From Kistimonas asteriae (GTDB lineage: Bacteria; Pseudomonadota; Gammaproteobacteria; Pseudomonadales; Endozoicomonadaceae), in NCBI RefSeq assembly GCF_018263925.1, contig NZ_JAEVHF010000003.1, forward strand, positions 269,788-333,787: DNA of 64,000 nucleotides, given 5' to 3'. Position 1 is the stretch's first letter, and each line of letters opens with the position of its first letter. Made by a program: the position numbers and the translations under genes. Shown piece after piece: positions 20,895-30,673 of the stretch. The notes under the pieces are model-generated. The model had not been told where the DNA came from. It ran no database searches and saw only the letters and a list, made by a program, of their open reading frames with translations.

Positions 20895-22253
20895 ATGACA
20901 CAGCAACACTCCCTGGCGCTTTCAGACAACCAGCTGGACATCCTCAATAAAGCCCTGGAGGAAGGCATTTCCACGCAGGTCAAACAGATGCTCAACAGCC
21001 TCTCGCCTGCCGATGCCGCCCACCTGCTGGCCTCAGCGCCGCCCCGACAGCGGAGCCTGCTATGGAAGCTCATTGACGTTGAACACGAAGGCGATGTCCT
21101 CAACGAAATGAGTGATGACGTCAGACAGTTCTTTATTGACCGCATGAATGTGGCGGAACTGATCGGTATTCTGGAAGGACAGGATATCGATGACATTGCT
21201 GACATGCTGCAGCAACTGCCCCAGACCATCACCCACCAGGTGCTGTCGTCAATGAGTCAGCAGGATCGCCAGCGAATTGAGGCTGTCCTGTCATGGCCTG
21301 AGGATACCGCCGGCGGCCTGATGAATACCGACACCAGCACAGTCAGGCCGGATATCACCATTGATGTGGCGCTTCGTTACCTGCGTCGCCACGAATCCCT
21401 GCCGGAACCCTTCGACGGACTGCTGGTTGTCAGCCGGGAGGACACCTTAATAGGCACCCTTCCCACGACCCGGCTGCTGACACAGGATGGCAACAAGACC
21501 ATCAGTGAGGTCATGGAAACGGATTTCATTGCCATTCCCGCTGATATGCAGGACAGCCAGGTTGCCCAGCTCTTCGAACGCGAGGATCTCATCTCAGCCC
21601 CCGTGATTGACGAGCATAATCGTTTGCTGGGGCGTGTCACCGTTGATGACGTCGTTGACGTTATCCGGGAAGAAGCGGATCACTCCGTGATGAGCCGGGC
21701 TGGTCTCGACGAAGACGAAGACACCTTCGCACCGACATTCAAGACTGCCCGCCGTCGCGCGACCTGGCTGGGCATCAACCTGATGACGGCCTTTATTTCT
21801 GCCAGCGTCATTGGCCTGTTCCAGGATACAATCGACAAAGTCGTTGCCCTGGCGGTCCTGATGCCCATTGTCGCCAGCATGGGCGGCATTGCCGGCAGCC
21901 AGACACTGACCCTGATTATTCGAGCCATTGCACTGGGTCAGATAGGTCGCTCCAACACCCGCTGGCTGGTCACCCGGGAATTCATCGTCGGCCTGTCTAA
22001 TGGCGTGATCTGGGCCAGCGTGGTTGCCACTGCTGCCATGCTCTGGTTTGACGACCCGGTGATCGCCTTCGTGATCGCCCTGGCCATGGTCATCAACCTG
22101 ACCGTCGGCGTTGTGGTCGGTGCTATCCTGCCGATGATACTCCGGGCCGTGAATATTGACCCGGCGCTGGCCGGAACCGTGGTATTGACCACTATCACCG
22201 ATGTTACCGGGTTCATGTCATTCCTGGGACTAGCCACACTATTCTATTCCTGA
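20895..22253 (+). CDS. mgtE: Magnesium transporter MgtE
   Basis: Inner-membrane Mg2+ channel with 452 residues. An N-terminal MgtE_N superhelical domain (about 30-135) is followed by a CBS pair (about 140-260, e.g. DTLIGTLPTTRLL and NRLLGRVTVDDVVDV) and five membrane helices (about 285-450). The pore motif includes PIVASMGGIAGSQT. The cytoplasmic domains act as the Mg2+ gate. No upstream Mg riboswitch is apparent in the 136-base leader. Confidence 0.95.
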   Translation: MTQQHSLALSDNQLDILNKALEEGISTQVKQMLNSLSPADAAHLLASAPPRQRSLLWKLIDVEHEGDVLNEMSDDVRQFFIDRMNVAELIGILEGQDIDDIADMLQQLPQTITHQVLSSMSQQDRQRIEAVLSWPEDTAGGLMNTDTSTVRPDITIDVALRYLRRHESLPEPFDGLLVVSREDTLIGTLPTTRLLTQDGNKTISEVMETDFIAIPADMQDSQVAQLFEREDLISAPVIDEHNRLLGRVTVDDVVDVIREEADHSVMSRAGLDEDEDTFAPTFKTARRRATWLGINLMTAFISASVIGLFQDTIDKVVALAVLMPIVASMGGIAGSQTLTLIIRAIALGQIGRSNTRWLVTREFIVGLSNGVIWASVVATAAMLWFDDPVIAFVIALAMVINLTVGVVVGAILPMILRAVNIDPALAGTVVLTTITDVTGFMSFLGLATLFYS

Positions 22254-22260
22254 TTCCCAG

Positions 22261-22298
22261 CCATAAAAAAACACCGGATAACCGGTGTTTTTTTATGG
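22261..22298. terminator. Bidirectional terminator between mgtE and pmbA
   Basis: A perfect inverted repeat, CCATAAAAAAACACCGG, loop ATAA, and its complement. Seven T residues follow the GC core on each strand, so it can end both the rightward mgtE and the leftward pmbA transcripts. Confidence 0.92.
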
Positions 22299-22310
22299 GC
22301 TTATGACGCG

Positions 22311-23669
22311 TTAATTGCCAGCAACCGTCATACCATCAATCAGCAATGAACCCGTCTGGATATTGCCGCGACGGTCCACATCATTACCCACCGCCTGCAA
22401 TTGCATAAACATGTCTTTCAGATTACCCGCAATGGTAACTTCTGACACCGGATACTGGATCTCACCATTTTCCACCCAGAACCCGGCTGCACCGCGAGAA
22501 TAATCACCTGTCACGATATTCACACCATGACCGATCAATTCGGTCAATAAGAGGCCAGTTCCCATCTGTTTCAGGAGTGCAGCCTGATCGCCCGCATTGC
22601 TTTCAATGAACAGGTTACGTGCGCCGCCCGCATTAGCGGTACTTTTCATCCCTAACTTGCGGCCAGAGTAAGTACTCAACAGGTAGTTGGCCAATACGCC
22701 ATCCGTAATGAAATCCTTGGCGTAGGTTTGCAGACCATCGCCATCAAATGCGCCGGAACCCATGCCACCTTTTAACAGGGGTTTCTCATGGATGTGCACC
22801 CACTCAGGAAATATCTTCTTACCGAGATGATCCAGCAGGAAAGAGGATTGCCGGTAGAGGTTACCCCCACTGATACCCGCCATCAGGTTTCCGATCACAC
22901 CTCCGGCCAGCTCGGCACTGAACAGAACGGGCACCTTGCAGGTTTTCAGTTTCTGGCCACCCAGGCGACGAATCGTGCGTTCTGCCGCCGTGCGCCCAAC
23001 ATCAACCATCCGGTCAAGCAGGTTGCCGTCGCGGGCGACGGTGTACCAGTAGTCACGCTGCATCTCGTCGCCTTTCTGGGCGATCACCACACAACTGACA
23101 CTGTGCCGACTGGACGCCTGCGTACCAATGAAACCGTGACTGTTCCCGTAGACACGGCAACCCTGGTGGGTATTCACGGTCGCACCGTCCGAATTCGTGA
23201 TCAACGGGCTCGACTCTCGCGCTGCAGCCTCACATTCACGGGCAAGATTGATCGCCTCTTCCGTATCAATACCCCAGGGGTGATAGAGATCCAGATCAGG
23301 AAACTCCGTTGCCATCAGCGCTTTGTCCGCCAGGCCGGCACAGTCATCCTCGCTGGTGTAACGGGCAATATCACAGGCAGCCTCAACGGTGGCGCGAATA
23401 GCATCCGGGCTGGAATCAGTCGTACTGGCAGATCCTTTTCGCTGCCCGAAGTAGACCGTAATGCCAAAACCCTTGTCCTGGTTGAATTCCACGGTTTCCA
23501 CCTCACCGAGGCGAACCGAGGCGGACAATCCGGCATCACTGCTGGCGCCGACCTCACAGGCTGAAGCGCCCTGGCGGCTAGCCTCGGCAACAATGTCTTC
23601 CACCAGCGTCTTCAGACGCTCTTGCTCAACGGCTGGATCGATAGCGGGCTGCAGCTGATGGCTGGTCAT
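22311..23669 (-). CDS. pmbA: Metalloprotease-associated protein PmbA/TldE
   Basis: Catalytically inactive partner of TldD. The TldD/TldE heterodimer degrades unfolded peptides and in E. coli matures microcin B17 and degrades CcdA. It has 452 residues with PmbA hallmarks: FNQDKGFGITVYFGQRKGS near the N-terminus, NSHGFIG, GDGLQT and VTGDYSRGAAGFWVENGEI near the C-terminus. There is no HExxxH, as expected. The start at 23669 is supported by GGGAG five bases upstream. It is divergent from darP, and tldD lies on the far side of darP. Confidence 0.95.
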   Translation of the reverse strand: MTSHQLQPAIDPAVEQERLKTLVEDIVAEASRQGASACEVGASSDAGLSASVRLGEVETVEFNQDKGFGITVYFGQRKGSASTTDSSPDAIRATVEAACDIARYTSEDDCAGLADKALMATEFPDLDLYHPWGIDTEEAINLARECEAAARESSPLITNSDGATVNTHQGCRVYGNSHGFIGTQASSRHSVSCVVIAQKGDEMQRDYWYTVARDGNLLDRMVDVGRTAAERTIRRLGGQKLKTCKVPVLFSAELAGGVIGNLMAGISGGNLYRQSSFLLDHLGKKIFPEWVHIHEKPLLKGGMGSGAFDGDGLQTYAKDFITDGVLANYLLSTYSGRKLGMKSTANAGGARNLFIESNAGDQAALLKQMGTGLLLTELIGHGVNIVTGDYSRGAAGFWVENGEIQYPVSEVTIAGNLKDMFMQLQAVGNDVDRRGNIQTGSLLIDGMTVAGN

Positions 23670-23813
23670 TCCAACTCCCAATGGCGTTGTTTGCGATAAA
23701 CCTCATTGTACCGTCAGGCTTGGCCAAGGGGAAAGCGTACTGTGGCCGATCAGACCGGACTTTCCTGACAACAAACGCTACAATGCACCCCATCGTATGA
23801 GTGTGGAATAGCA

Positions 23814-24353
23814 ATGAATCACCCCGACAACTTTGGAGAACAGGACGAGTTCGACGACATCGAGTATGTCAGCAAAAGCCAGATCAAAAAGGAAATGCAC
23901 GAACTCAGGGATATAGGCGCCAGACTCCAGGAGCTGAAGCCGGCGCACCTGGAGAAACTGGTGCTGACAGAGCGCCTGAAAGCAGCCCTGGAAGAAGGGC
24001 GCCGTATCAAGAGCTTTAACGCCAAGAAACGGCACCTGAACTTCATTGGCAAGTTGATGCGCGACCAGGACGTAGAACCGATCCAGGAACTGCTGCAGCG
24101 GCTGGACAGCCAGACAGAAGAGAGTGCCCGCCACTTCCACCAGCTGGAGCGCTGGCGCGAGCGGCTCCTGACGGAAGGTAATGCGGCATTAACGGAGTAT
24201 ATGGACGAATACCCCCAGGCTGACAACCAGTATATTCGCCAGCTGGTACGGAATGTCCTGAAGGAACAGAAAGAAAACAAGCCACCGGCCCAGAATCGGA
24301 AACTGTTTCGCTACCTGCGCGAAGTCAGTGAAGACATGAAACCGGCGGAGTAA
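23814..24353 (+). CDS. darP: Ribosome-associated assembly factor DarP (YjgA)
   Basis: A 179-residue, highly charged helical protein of the DUF615/YjgA family. It associates with late 50S precursors and helps form the peptidyl-transferase centre. Family features are SKSQIKKEMHELRDIG (about 19-34), KRHLNFIGKLMRD and the C-terminal KLFRYLREV. It lies between the leftward pmbA and tldD genes, a common arrangement. Confidence 0.93.
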   Translation: MNHPDNFGEQDEFDDIEYVSKSQIKKEMHELRDIGARLQELKPAHLEKLVLTERLKAALEEGRRIKSFNAKKRHLNFIGKLMRDQDVEPIQELLQRLDSQTEESARHFHQLERWRERLLTEGNAALTEYMDEYPQADNQYIRQLVRNVLKEQKENKPPAQNRKLFRYLREVSEDMKPAE

Positions 24354-24361
24354 TAAAGCGT

Positions 24362-24388
24362 CAGGCAGCCTCAACAGGAGACTGCCTG
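24362..24388. terminator. Possible terminator between convergent darP and tldD
   Basis: An inverted repeat, CAGGCAG and CTGCCTG around a 13-base loop, sits between the two convergent stop codons. There is no clear T-run on either side, so it may be only a weak terminator. Confidence 0.4.
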
Positions 24389-24397
24389 TCACAACTA

Positions 24398-25840
24398 TCA
24401 GGTGCCGGTGCCGCCCACCGTGATTTCATCAATCTTCAAGGTCGGCTGACCCACACCAACGGGTACAGACTGCCCATCCTTGCCGCAAACCCCTACTCCT
24501 GTATCCAGCTTCAGGTTATTACCCACCATGGACACCCGGTTCATGACTTCCGGCCCATTGCCAATCAATGTCGCCCCCTTGACCGGCGAGGTGACCTTAC
24601 CGTTCTCAATCAGATAAGCCTCACTGGTGGAGAACACGAATTTACCCGAAGTGATATCAACCTGCCCACCGCCCATATTGGCCACATAGATGCCCTTATC
24701 CACCGAAGCGATGATCTCATCATGCTCATCGGAACCGGCCAGCATGTAAGTATTGGTCATGCGCGGCATGGGCAGGTGGGAATAGGACTCACGGCGACCA
24801 TTGCCGGTTGAGACTCCGCCCATCAGACGGGCATTCATCTTGTCCTGCATATAGCCCTTGAGAATGCCATTCTCAATCAATACGGTGCATTCAGAAGGCA
24901 CGCCTTCATCATCCATATTCAAGGAGCCCCGACGGCCAGCAATCGTGCCATCATCCACAATCGTACACAGCGGAGACGCGACTCGCTCACCGATACGGCC
25001 AGAAAAGGCAGAACTGCCTTTACGGTTGAAATCCCCTTCCAGACCATGCCCAACCGCTTCATGCAGCAAGACACCATTCCAGCCTGCTCCAAGGACTACG
25101 GGCATAGCACCGGCCGGTGCCGGTACGGCAGCAAGGTTGACCAGCGCCTGCCGCACCGCCTCCCGTGCATAATCATGCCAAAGGTCGCCGTCCAGGAACA
25201 TCTGGTACGTGCCACGACCACCGCCCCCAAAAGAACCCCGCTCAAGCCGGCCATTCTCTTCGGCAATCACACTGACATTCAGACGCACCAGCGGCCGAAT
25301 ATCTGCAGCCAGCGTACCATCACTGGCTGCCACCAGAATGGTTTCATACACGCCAGCCATACTGACGGTGACCTGCTTAATTCTGTTGTCTTCCTGCCGG
25401 GCGGCCTGGTCAACATTCTTAAGCAGCTCAACTTTCTGATCCCGACTCAGGGTATCCAGTGGATTGATTTCATCATAGAGACTGAGCGGCTGACTTCTCC
25501 CCCAGGCCTGCACAGCACGCGACTGCCCCTGCCGGGCAATACTCCGCGAGGCGCCTGCTGCCGCTTCCAGCGCAGTGAGCTCAATATCATTGGCATAAGC
25601 AAAACCGGTTTTTTCGCCGCTCATGGAGCGTACGCCGACCCCGCGATCCGCGTTGAAACTACCTTCCTTGACGATGCCGTCTTCCAGCACCCAGCCTTCA
25701 TGGCGGCTGCTCTGGAAATAGAGGTCCGCGGCATCAATCTGATGCCCCAGCATCCCATGGAGGACCTGCTCGATATGCTTGTCTTCAAGGCTTGATGGTG
25801 CCAGCAGGTGTTCTCTGGCGAGACTCAGAATATCTGTCAT
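24398..25840 (-). CDS. tldD: Metalloprotease TldD
   Basis: Zinc metallopeptidase subunit of the TldD/TldE complex. It has 480 residues. The zinc motif HEAVGH is at about 260-265, followed by [16 protein letters not shown], and the C-terminal domain carries [20 protein letters not shown]. It is read leftward, convergent with darP and in the same direction as pmbA. The proteins are cytoplasmic. Confidence 0.95.
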   Translation of the reverse strand: MTDILSLAREHLLAPSSLEDKHIEQVLHGMLGHQIDAADLYFQSSRHEGWVLEDGIVKEGSFNADRGVGVRSMSGEKTGFAYANDIELTALEAAAGASRSIARQGQSRAVQAWGRSQPLSLYDEINPLDTLSRDQKVELLKNVDQAARQEDNRIKQVTVSMAGVYETILVAASDGTLAADIRPLVRLNVSVIAEENGRLERGSFGGGGRGTYQMFLDGDLWHDYAREAVRQALVNLAAVPAPAGAMPVVLGAGWNGVLLHEAVGHGLEGDFNRKGSSAFSGRIGERVASPLCTIVDDGTIAGRRGSLNMDDEGVPSECTVLIENGILKGYMQDKMNARLMGGVSTGNGRRESYSHLPMPRMTNTYMLAGSDEHDEIIASVDKGIYVANMGGGQVDITSGKFVFSTSEAYLIENGKVTSPVKGATLIGNGPEVMNRVSMVGNNLKLDTGVGVCGKDGQSVPVGVGQPTLKIDEITVGGTGT

Positions 25841-25928
25841 GAATTATTCTCTGGCTTTTCCCGCTTGTCTTAGGGCTATGGTATGAGAGGCTGTGAACCG
25901 GCACAAGAACAGTATGGATAACCGTCGG

Positions 25929-26756
25929 TTATTTTGCGCATAACCGACGGTGGGACAGGCAGGGCATCTGCTGCCGAACCTCCGCCAGCCGGGCCATATC
26001 CAGTGTTGCCATGATCACGCCCGGCTCATCGCCGGCTTCTGCCAATATTTCACCCCATGGGTCAATAATCATGGAATGACCCCAGGTTTCCCGGCCCTTG
26101 CCATGATGTCCACACTGGTTGGCGGCCAGAACAAAACACTGGTTCTCAATAGCCCGGGCTCGCAACAGCACTTCCCAGTGTGCTTCGCCTGTCACCCAGG
26201 TGAATGCGGCTGGCACCGTGAATATTTCTGTATCCTGCGCAGACAACGCACGATACAACTCAGGAAAGCGAAGGTCATAACAGACAGACAACCCTACCTT
26301 TCCCGCCGCGGTTTCCACATTCACTACCTGATCACCATGCCGATAGCTGTCGGATTCACGATAAGTGCCCTTACCGTCCGCAACCTCCACATCAAAAAGA
26401 TGCATCTTGTTATAACGGGCCTGCTGTTGACCTTCAGGGTCATAAACAAAACAGCTCGCAAAGTGTCGTTCATCAGGACGGGAATCTGTCCCCTGTGAGC
26501 TACAGGGCGTAGTACCACCAATAATCCACAATCCCAACGTCTTCGCCTGACCAGAAAGAAACGCTTGAATGGTTGCGGAACGCCCTTCCTCCAACCCCAG
26601 TTGTTTCAGGTTTCCCTCCAGGCAGCTAAAACATTCCGGCAAAACGGCCAATACTGCACCACGAGCCGCTGCCTGTGAGAGCCAACGCTCAGCCTCTTTC
26701 AGGTTCGCGTCGACATCAGGACCAGAATTCATCTGAATAACAGCAACGTTTGCCAT
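25929..26756 (-). CDS. Carbon-nitrogen hydrolase (nitrilase superfamily, Nit1-like)
   Basis: A cytoplasmic amidase of the nitrilase superfamily with 275 residues. The catalytic triad is visible as Glu41 in LPECFS, Lys117 in YNKMHLFD and Cys159 in VCYDLRFPELYR. The pattern is that of deaminated-glutathione amidases (Nit1/YbeM-like), which repair dGSH; the exact substrate is inferred. The ATG at 26756 has GGGGTGG just upstream; a GTG two codons earlier is possible. It starts 14 bases after yhdP and is probably in the same operon. Confidence 0.88.
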   Translation of the reverse strand: MANVAVIQMNSGPDVDANLKEAERWLSQAAARGAVLAVLPECFSCLEGNLKQLGLEEGRSATIQAFLSGQAKTLGLWIIGGTTPCSSQGTDSRPDERHFASCFVYDPEGQQQARYNKMHLFDVEVADGKGTYRESDSYRHGDQVVNVETAAGKVGLSVCYDLRFPELYRALSAQDTEIFTVPAAFTWVTGEAHWEVLLRARAIENQCFVLAANQCGHHGKGRETWGHSMIIDPWGEILAEAGDEPGVIMATLDMARLAEVRQQMPCLSHRRLCAK

Positions 26757-26770
26757 GACCACCCCGGCAA

Positions 26771-29700
26771 TCAGTCTTTCTTGACCTTGTTGGAAAACAG
26801 CTTGTCCAGTTTCACATCAGGGTCCGCGAAAGGCCCCTTGATCTCATACCGGACACTGGCCAGCTGCTCAACCTTCTTGCCCCAGAGTTTATCGAACAGG
26901 TAAATGGCACCCGCAATCTGGGGCTGCCCCAGCAACAAGCTGACCAGCGGCAGGTTTTCCGTAACGGGCAACGTCACCACCAGCTCCAGGTTCAGGTTTT
27001 GCTTGAGCAGGTCAATCACGCCCCCCAGTTTGAAGTTCGACGACGGACCGGACACTTCTATCGGCTCGGCAAAGGTAATCAGTCCTTCATTGAAGTTCAT
27101 CACCCCCTTGATCCGGTCAAACGTGACACCCGACTTGAACAGGTCTGAAAAATCGAGTTTCAAGCGGCGGGTGATAGAATCCAGGTTGAGAATACCGAAA
27201 ATACGCAGCACACCAGATGCAGCGTCCGAGGAAAGGAAACGCCCATCCTTAATATCAATCCCGACGCGACCTTTCAGATGCTTTGCCATAAAGGCGGCCG
27301 GTGAACCGGGCCAGGCCACATCGGCAGTAAACACCGCTTTACGCGTCGTAATGCGATCGGGATATCCCCAACTGGCCAGCACACGCTTCAAATCACCGGT
27401 CGAGATATGCCCCTTGTAATGGGTATCAGGTTTACCGTCTACCAGATTCCACGCCAGCGCCCCATGCAACGCCAGTCCGCCCAGGGCTCCATTGAGTTCC
27501 TGCAGAACAATACCTGTATCGGTTTTCCGTGTCTGAAGACTGACTTTGCCAAACTCACGTTCTCCAATTCGCACATCCCGTATATCAATGTCCATGACCG
27601 GAATCGTCTTCGGATTAACATCCGCCAGGGGATCTTTCTCTGCCTGCTCCGGCTTAGGTTCTTCCTCTTGGGCCAGCAGCGATTCTGGCAACACCAGTTT
27701 TTCCACATCAAGAACCAGCGGGGCATCCTGATTCGGCACGGTCAGGGTGCCCTTTGCCATCGGCGACGTTAATCGGATATGGGTGCCACGCGGGTCGCTG
27801 AGGACACTGAAACGGGTGTCATCCAGCACATAGTCATCCACTTTCAGCTGCTGAATGGAAAAATCACTGACGCTCAGCTCCAGTCCACCCACTGCCAATC
27901 CCTCAGCACCTGCACCTTTGCCTTTAGCATCATCTTCGGTTGATGCCTGACTATAGTCCTGCCACCATTTTCGCCATGGTGATAAATCCAGTGTTTTCAG
28001 GCCACCCGCAACCTGAAGACCGGTTTCCGGCAAACGGGGTTTCCCCTTGCCAAAATAAACGACACCAGACTTTAATGTCTGTCCATCCAGCCGCAGGAGC
28101 GATGTAATCTCGCCACCCACCGTCGTACGCACCGTTACCGCCCCCTTGTCAGGCAGGGTGGCACTGACCTGGAGTTTCCGGGTCGCTTGCTCAGTCTTGC
28201 CCAACGGCGCAGGCAGAGGGATGGTGATACCTTTAAGGTCACTGGTCACATCCAGGGTAATCCCTCCTTTATCCGGTATCATCAGGTCAGCCCGATAGGT
28301 TGTCTGCCCTCGAAGCCAGGGGGATAAATCCTGCCCCAGCGACAACTGGATGGCAGCCACATTCGCAGTCCCTGACAGACCTAACCGCACAGTATCCGAC
28401 TTCACATCCGTCTGAATATCCAGCTTCACCAGCTTGTCATACAACAATGCCTGTAAACCCTGGGTATAAAGCCCTTTTTCAGTGGTGTAATGGAATTGCC
28501 CGGCTACATTCTTGAGGGAGACCTCCGGGCTCTGCAGTGAGAAGCTGCCATTATCGGTTGTGACGGCAACATTAATCTTGTCTTCCAAACCGGCTTTCAA
28601 CGGGATACCCAGATTGAGATGGATATCCAGATCACCACCCAGCGTCCAGTTGTCCGCGGCATGATGGATAGCATCCGCAATAGGCGTCTCGCGCAACAGC
28701 TTGAGGCCATCCTTGCCGGTTGACACCAGGCCAGCTTCCAGGTTCAGTACCAGCGGATCTGCGGTCTCCAGATCCGGCACCGATGCCTTCAGGCTCACTA
28801 CCCGACTGTCATAAAGACGGGCTCGACGGGCCGACACGTTGACGGCATCCTGATCAACCAGCACCAGTCCATTAATATCCTTGAGTTCCGGCCAGTCCGG
28901 GCTGTACATCAACTCGCCGTTTTCAATATTGAAGTAGAGCCCCCATGTCACATCATTGGGCGCATCCGTCACATCGAGCGGTCCATTCCAGATGAAGGCG
29001 CCATCCGTTATTGCAGCGCCGTGAATACCGGTTTTCAGCCAGCGCACCAGCTCCTCATCCATACCGATCTTGACCGGCAGGTATTTCTCCGCATAACGGG
29101 CATCGCCGTTGGAGATACCGACTTCCAGCCCCATAGTGACCGGCTCACCATCCAACGGCACATCCAAACGGAATCGAGCGTCAAGATCACCCTCTTTGGC
29201 AACAAAGTGCATGTGATCCGTTCTCAGGCGATACACGTCGTCTGTCAGCCGCCAATACAACTGCCCGGTTACCTGCTCATAGGTCCAGTCCTCATCAAAG
29301 ACATTATCAAGACCCAGCACAAAATCCTTGCTATCGAGGTCCAGCATGCCTTCCCAGGCTGTCATGCGGAGCTTGCCTGAAATATGTTCGCCGGAGGGGG
29401 CTCCCTCCCAGGAGTCCACCGCGACCTCATCCAGTACCGCCGCGAGGTCAAAATCGAATTTTTCACGCTCCGGATAAAACCGCAGCACCACCTGCTCCAA
29501 CTCACCACGGGGGTTCAGCACCCGCAGGAGTTTGTCCGCAATACCTGGCAGGGCCACAGTATCCAACATCTGTTTCAGCGGCTGGAGGGAAATCGTGTCG
29601 GTCGCCACCGTCAGCTGTGACTCAGGCTCGTGACGAGAAGAAAAATAGAACTGACTGCGCGGATAGGGAATACCCCCAAAGATAAACTGCCAGTCCTGCA

Positions 29701-30655
29701 ACCATGCCTGCCAGTCCTGCTGATCCCCCTTGGCAAACAGCCGGGTACTGAAATCCGTCAGTGGCGGCAACGTACGCTTCTGCCAGTCCAGGTCCAGCAT
29801 GGGTGCTTTCAGATCACTACTGACCTGCCACTGCCCTTTATTCCATTCAGCCTGAACCTCCGCTGCCACACGAAGCTGATTCAGCTTAATACCAAGATGC
29901 TGCTGAACAATGCCTTCAAACAGGGGCAGCCAGGGTTTGATATTGATCTGTTCCGCTTTCAGGTGTCCGGACAACCGGATATCCGGCCAACGCAAAAGCG
30001 GTCCTTCTGCCGCCAGGTTCAGCGACAATAGATCTCCACCCGCGGTCACCAGGCGTCCGGACAGGTGGCGATTGGCTTTCGCCCCCCCGACGCGGAGGTG
30101 CTCCACCATCAGTCCGGCCTGACTGCCCTCGTTATTGCTGACCTGTAGAGAGACCTTTCGGAAATTGATGCTTTCCTGATTACTCAGAACATCGGTCAGT
30201 TCCTTAAGGTCACGCTCCCTGACCACGGTCTGCTGGTTCGCTGCGGCATTTTGTACCGGAAACCCTGCCACACCCCACTGCCCGTCGTTGAACGTCAACT
30301 TGATCTGGGCGCCATCCACCGTGATGCTGTCAAAGACCGGTGATAACGAACGGATACTGGCGAGGGTATCCAGCTGCAGAATGGCGGTATCTATCTCTAC
30401 CGCCGTCTTGCCCGGCTGATCCTGCTGGTAAACACGAATACCGGTCACCGCAATGGCGGGATTGTAGTTGTAGATACGTCCCTTGATAGACGTCAGAGTG
30501 ACCTTGGTTTTAAACGTATTTCCAAGAAAGACCTGCAATTCATCCCTGAAATTGTCCATCCAGGGCATCAGCAGACGCACGACACTGACAGTCAGTGCCG
30601 TGGAGATGATGACTGCGGCAAATGCCAGCCATGTTGCCTTTGCCAGTCTCTTCAT
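26771..30655 (-). CDS. yhdP: AsmA-like protein YhdP
   Basis: A 1294-residue inner-membrane-anchored protein of the YhdP/TamB/AsmA class. In E. coli these form a periplasm-spanning hydrophobic groove that delivers phospholipids to the outer membrane. One N-terminal helix (about 8-30) is followed by a long beta-rich repetitive region (DUF3971 type) and a C-terminal AsmA-like segment (LKGRVGIDIKDGRFLSSD, FDRIKGVMNFNEGLI, KLWGKKVEQLASVRYEIKG). The length matches E. coli YhdP. It lies 18 bases after rng, as in most gammaproteobacteria, with the nitrilase gene downstream. Confidence 0.92.
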   Translation of the reverse strand: MKRLAKATWLAFAAVIISTALTVSVVRLLMPWMDNFRDELQVFLGNTFKTKVTLTSIKGRIYNYNPAIAVTGIRVYQQDQPGKTAVEIDTAILQLDTLASIRSLSPVFDSITVDGAQIKLTFNDGQWGVAGFPVQNAAANQQTVVRERDLKELTDVLSNQESINFRKVSLQVSNNEGSQAGLMVEHLRVGGAKANRHLSGRLVTAGGDLLSLNLAAEGPLLRWPDIRLSGHLKAEQINIKPWLPLFEGIVQQHLGIKLNQLRVAAEVQAEWNKGQWQVSSDLKAPMLDLDWQKRTLPPLTDFSTRLFAKGDQQDWQAWLQDWQFIFGGIPYPRSQFYFSSRHEPESQLTVATDTISLQPLKQMLDTVALPGIADKLLRVLNPRGELEQVVLRFYPEREKFDFDLAAVLDEVAVDSWEGAPSGEHISGKLRMTAWEGMLDLDSKDFVLGLDNVFDEDWTYEQVTGQLYWRLTDDVYRLRTDHMHFVAKEGDLDARFRLDVPLDGEPVTMGLEVGISNGDARYAEKYLPVKIGMDEELVRWLKTGIHGAAITDGAFIWNGPLDVTDAPNDVTWGLYFNIENGELMYSPDWPELKDINGLVLVDQDAVNVSARRARLYDSRVVSLKASVPDLETADPLVLNLEAGLVSTGKDGLKLLRETPIADAIHHAADNWTLGGDLDIHLNLGIPLKAGLEDKINVAVTTDNGSFSLQSPEVSLKNVAGQFHYTTEKGLYTQGLQALLYDKLVKLDIQTDVKSDTVRLGLSGTANVAAIQLSLGQDLSPWLRGQTTYRADLMIPDKGGITLDVTSDLKGITIPLPAPLGKTEQATRKLQVSATLPDKGAVTVRTTVGGEITSLLRLDGQTLKSGVVYFGKGKPRLPETGLQVAGGLKTLDLSPWRKWWQDYSQASTEDDAKGKGAGAEGLAVGGLELSVSDFSIQQLKVDDYVLDDTRFSVLSDPRGTHIRLTSPMAKGTLTVPNQDAPLVLDVEKLVLPESLLAQEEEPKPEQAEKDPLADVNPKTIPVMDIDIRDVRIGEREFGKVSLQTRKTDTGIVLQELNGALGGLALHGALAWNLVDGKPDTHYKGHISTGDLKRVLASWGYPDRITTRKAVFTADVAWPGSPAAFMAKHLKGRVGIDIKDGRFLSSDAASGVLRIFGILNLDSITRRLKLDFSDLFKSGVTFDRIKGVMNFNEGLITFAEPIEVSGPSSNFKLGGVIDLLKQNLNLELVVTLPVTENLPLVSLLLGQPQIAGAIYLFDKLWGKKVEQLASVRYEIKGPFADPDVKLDKLFSNKVKKD

Positions 30656-30673
30656 GGATTCCGCCGATCACCC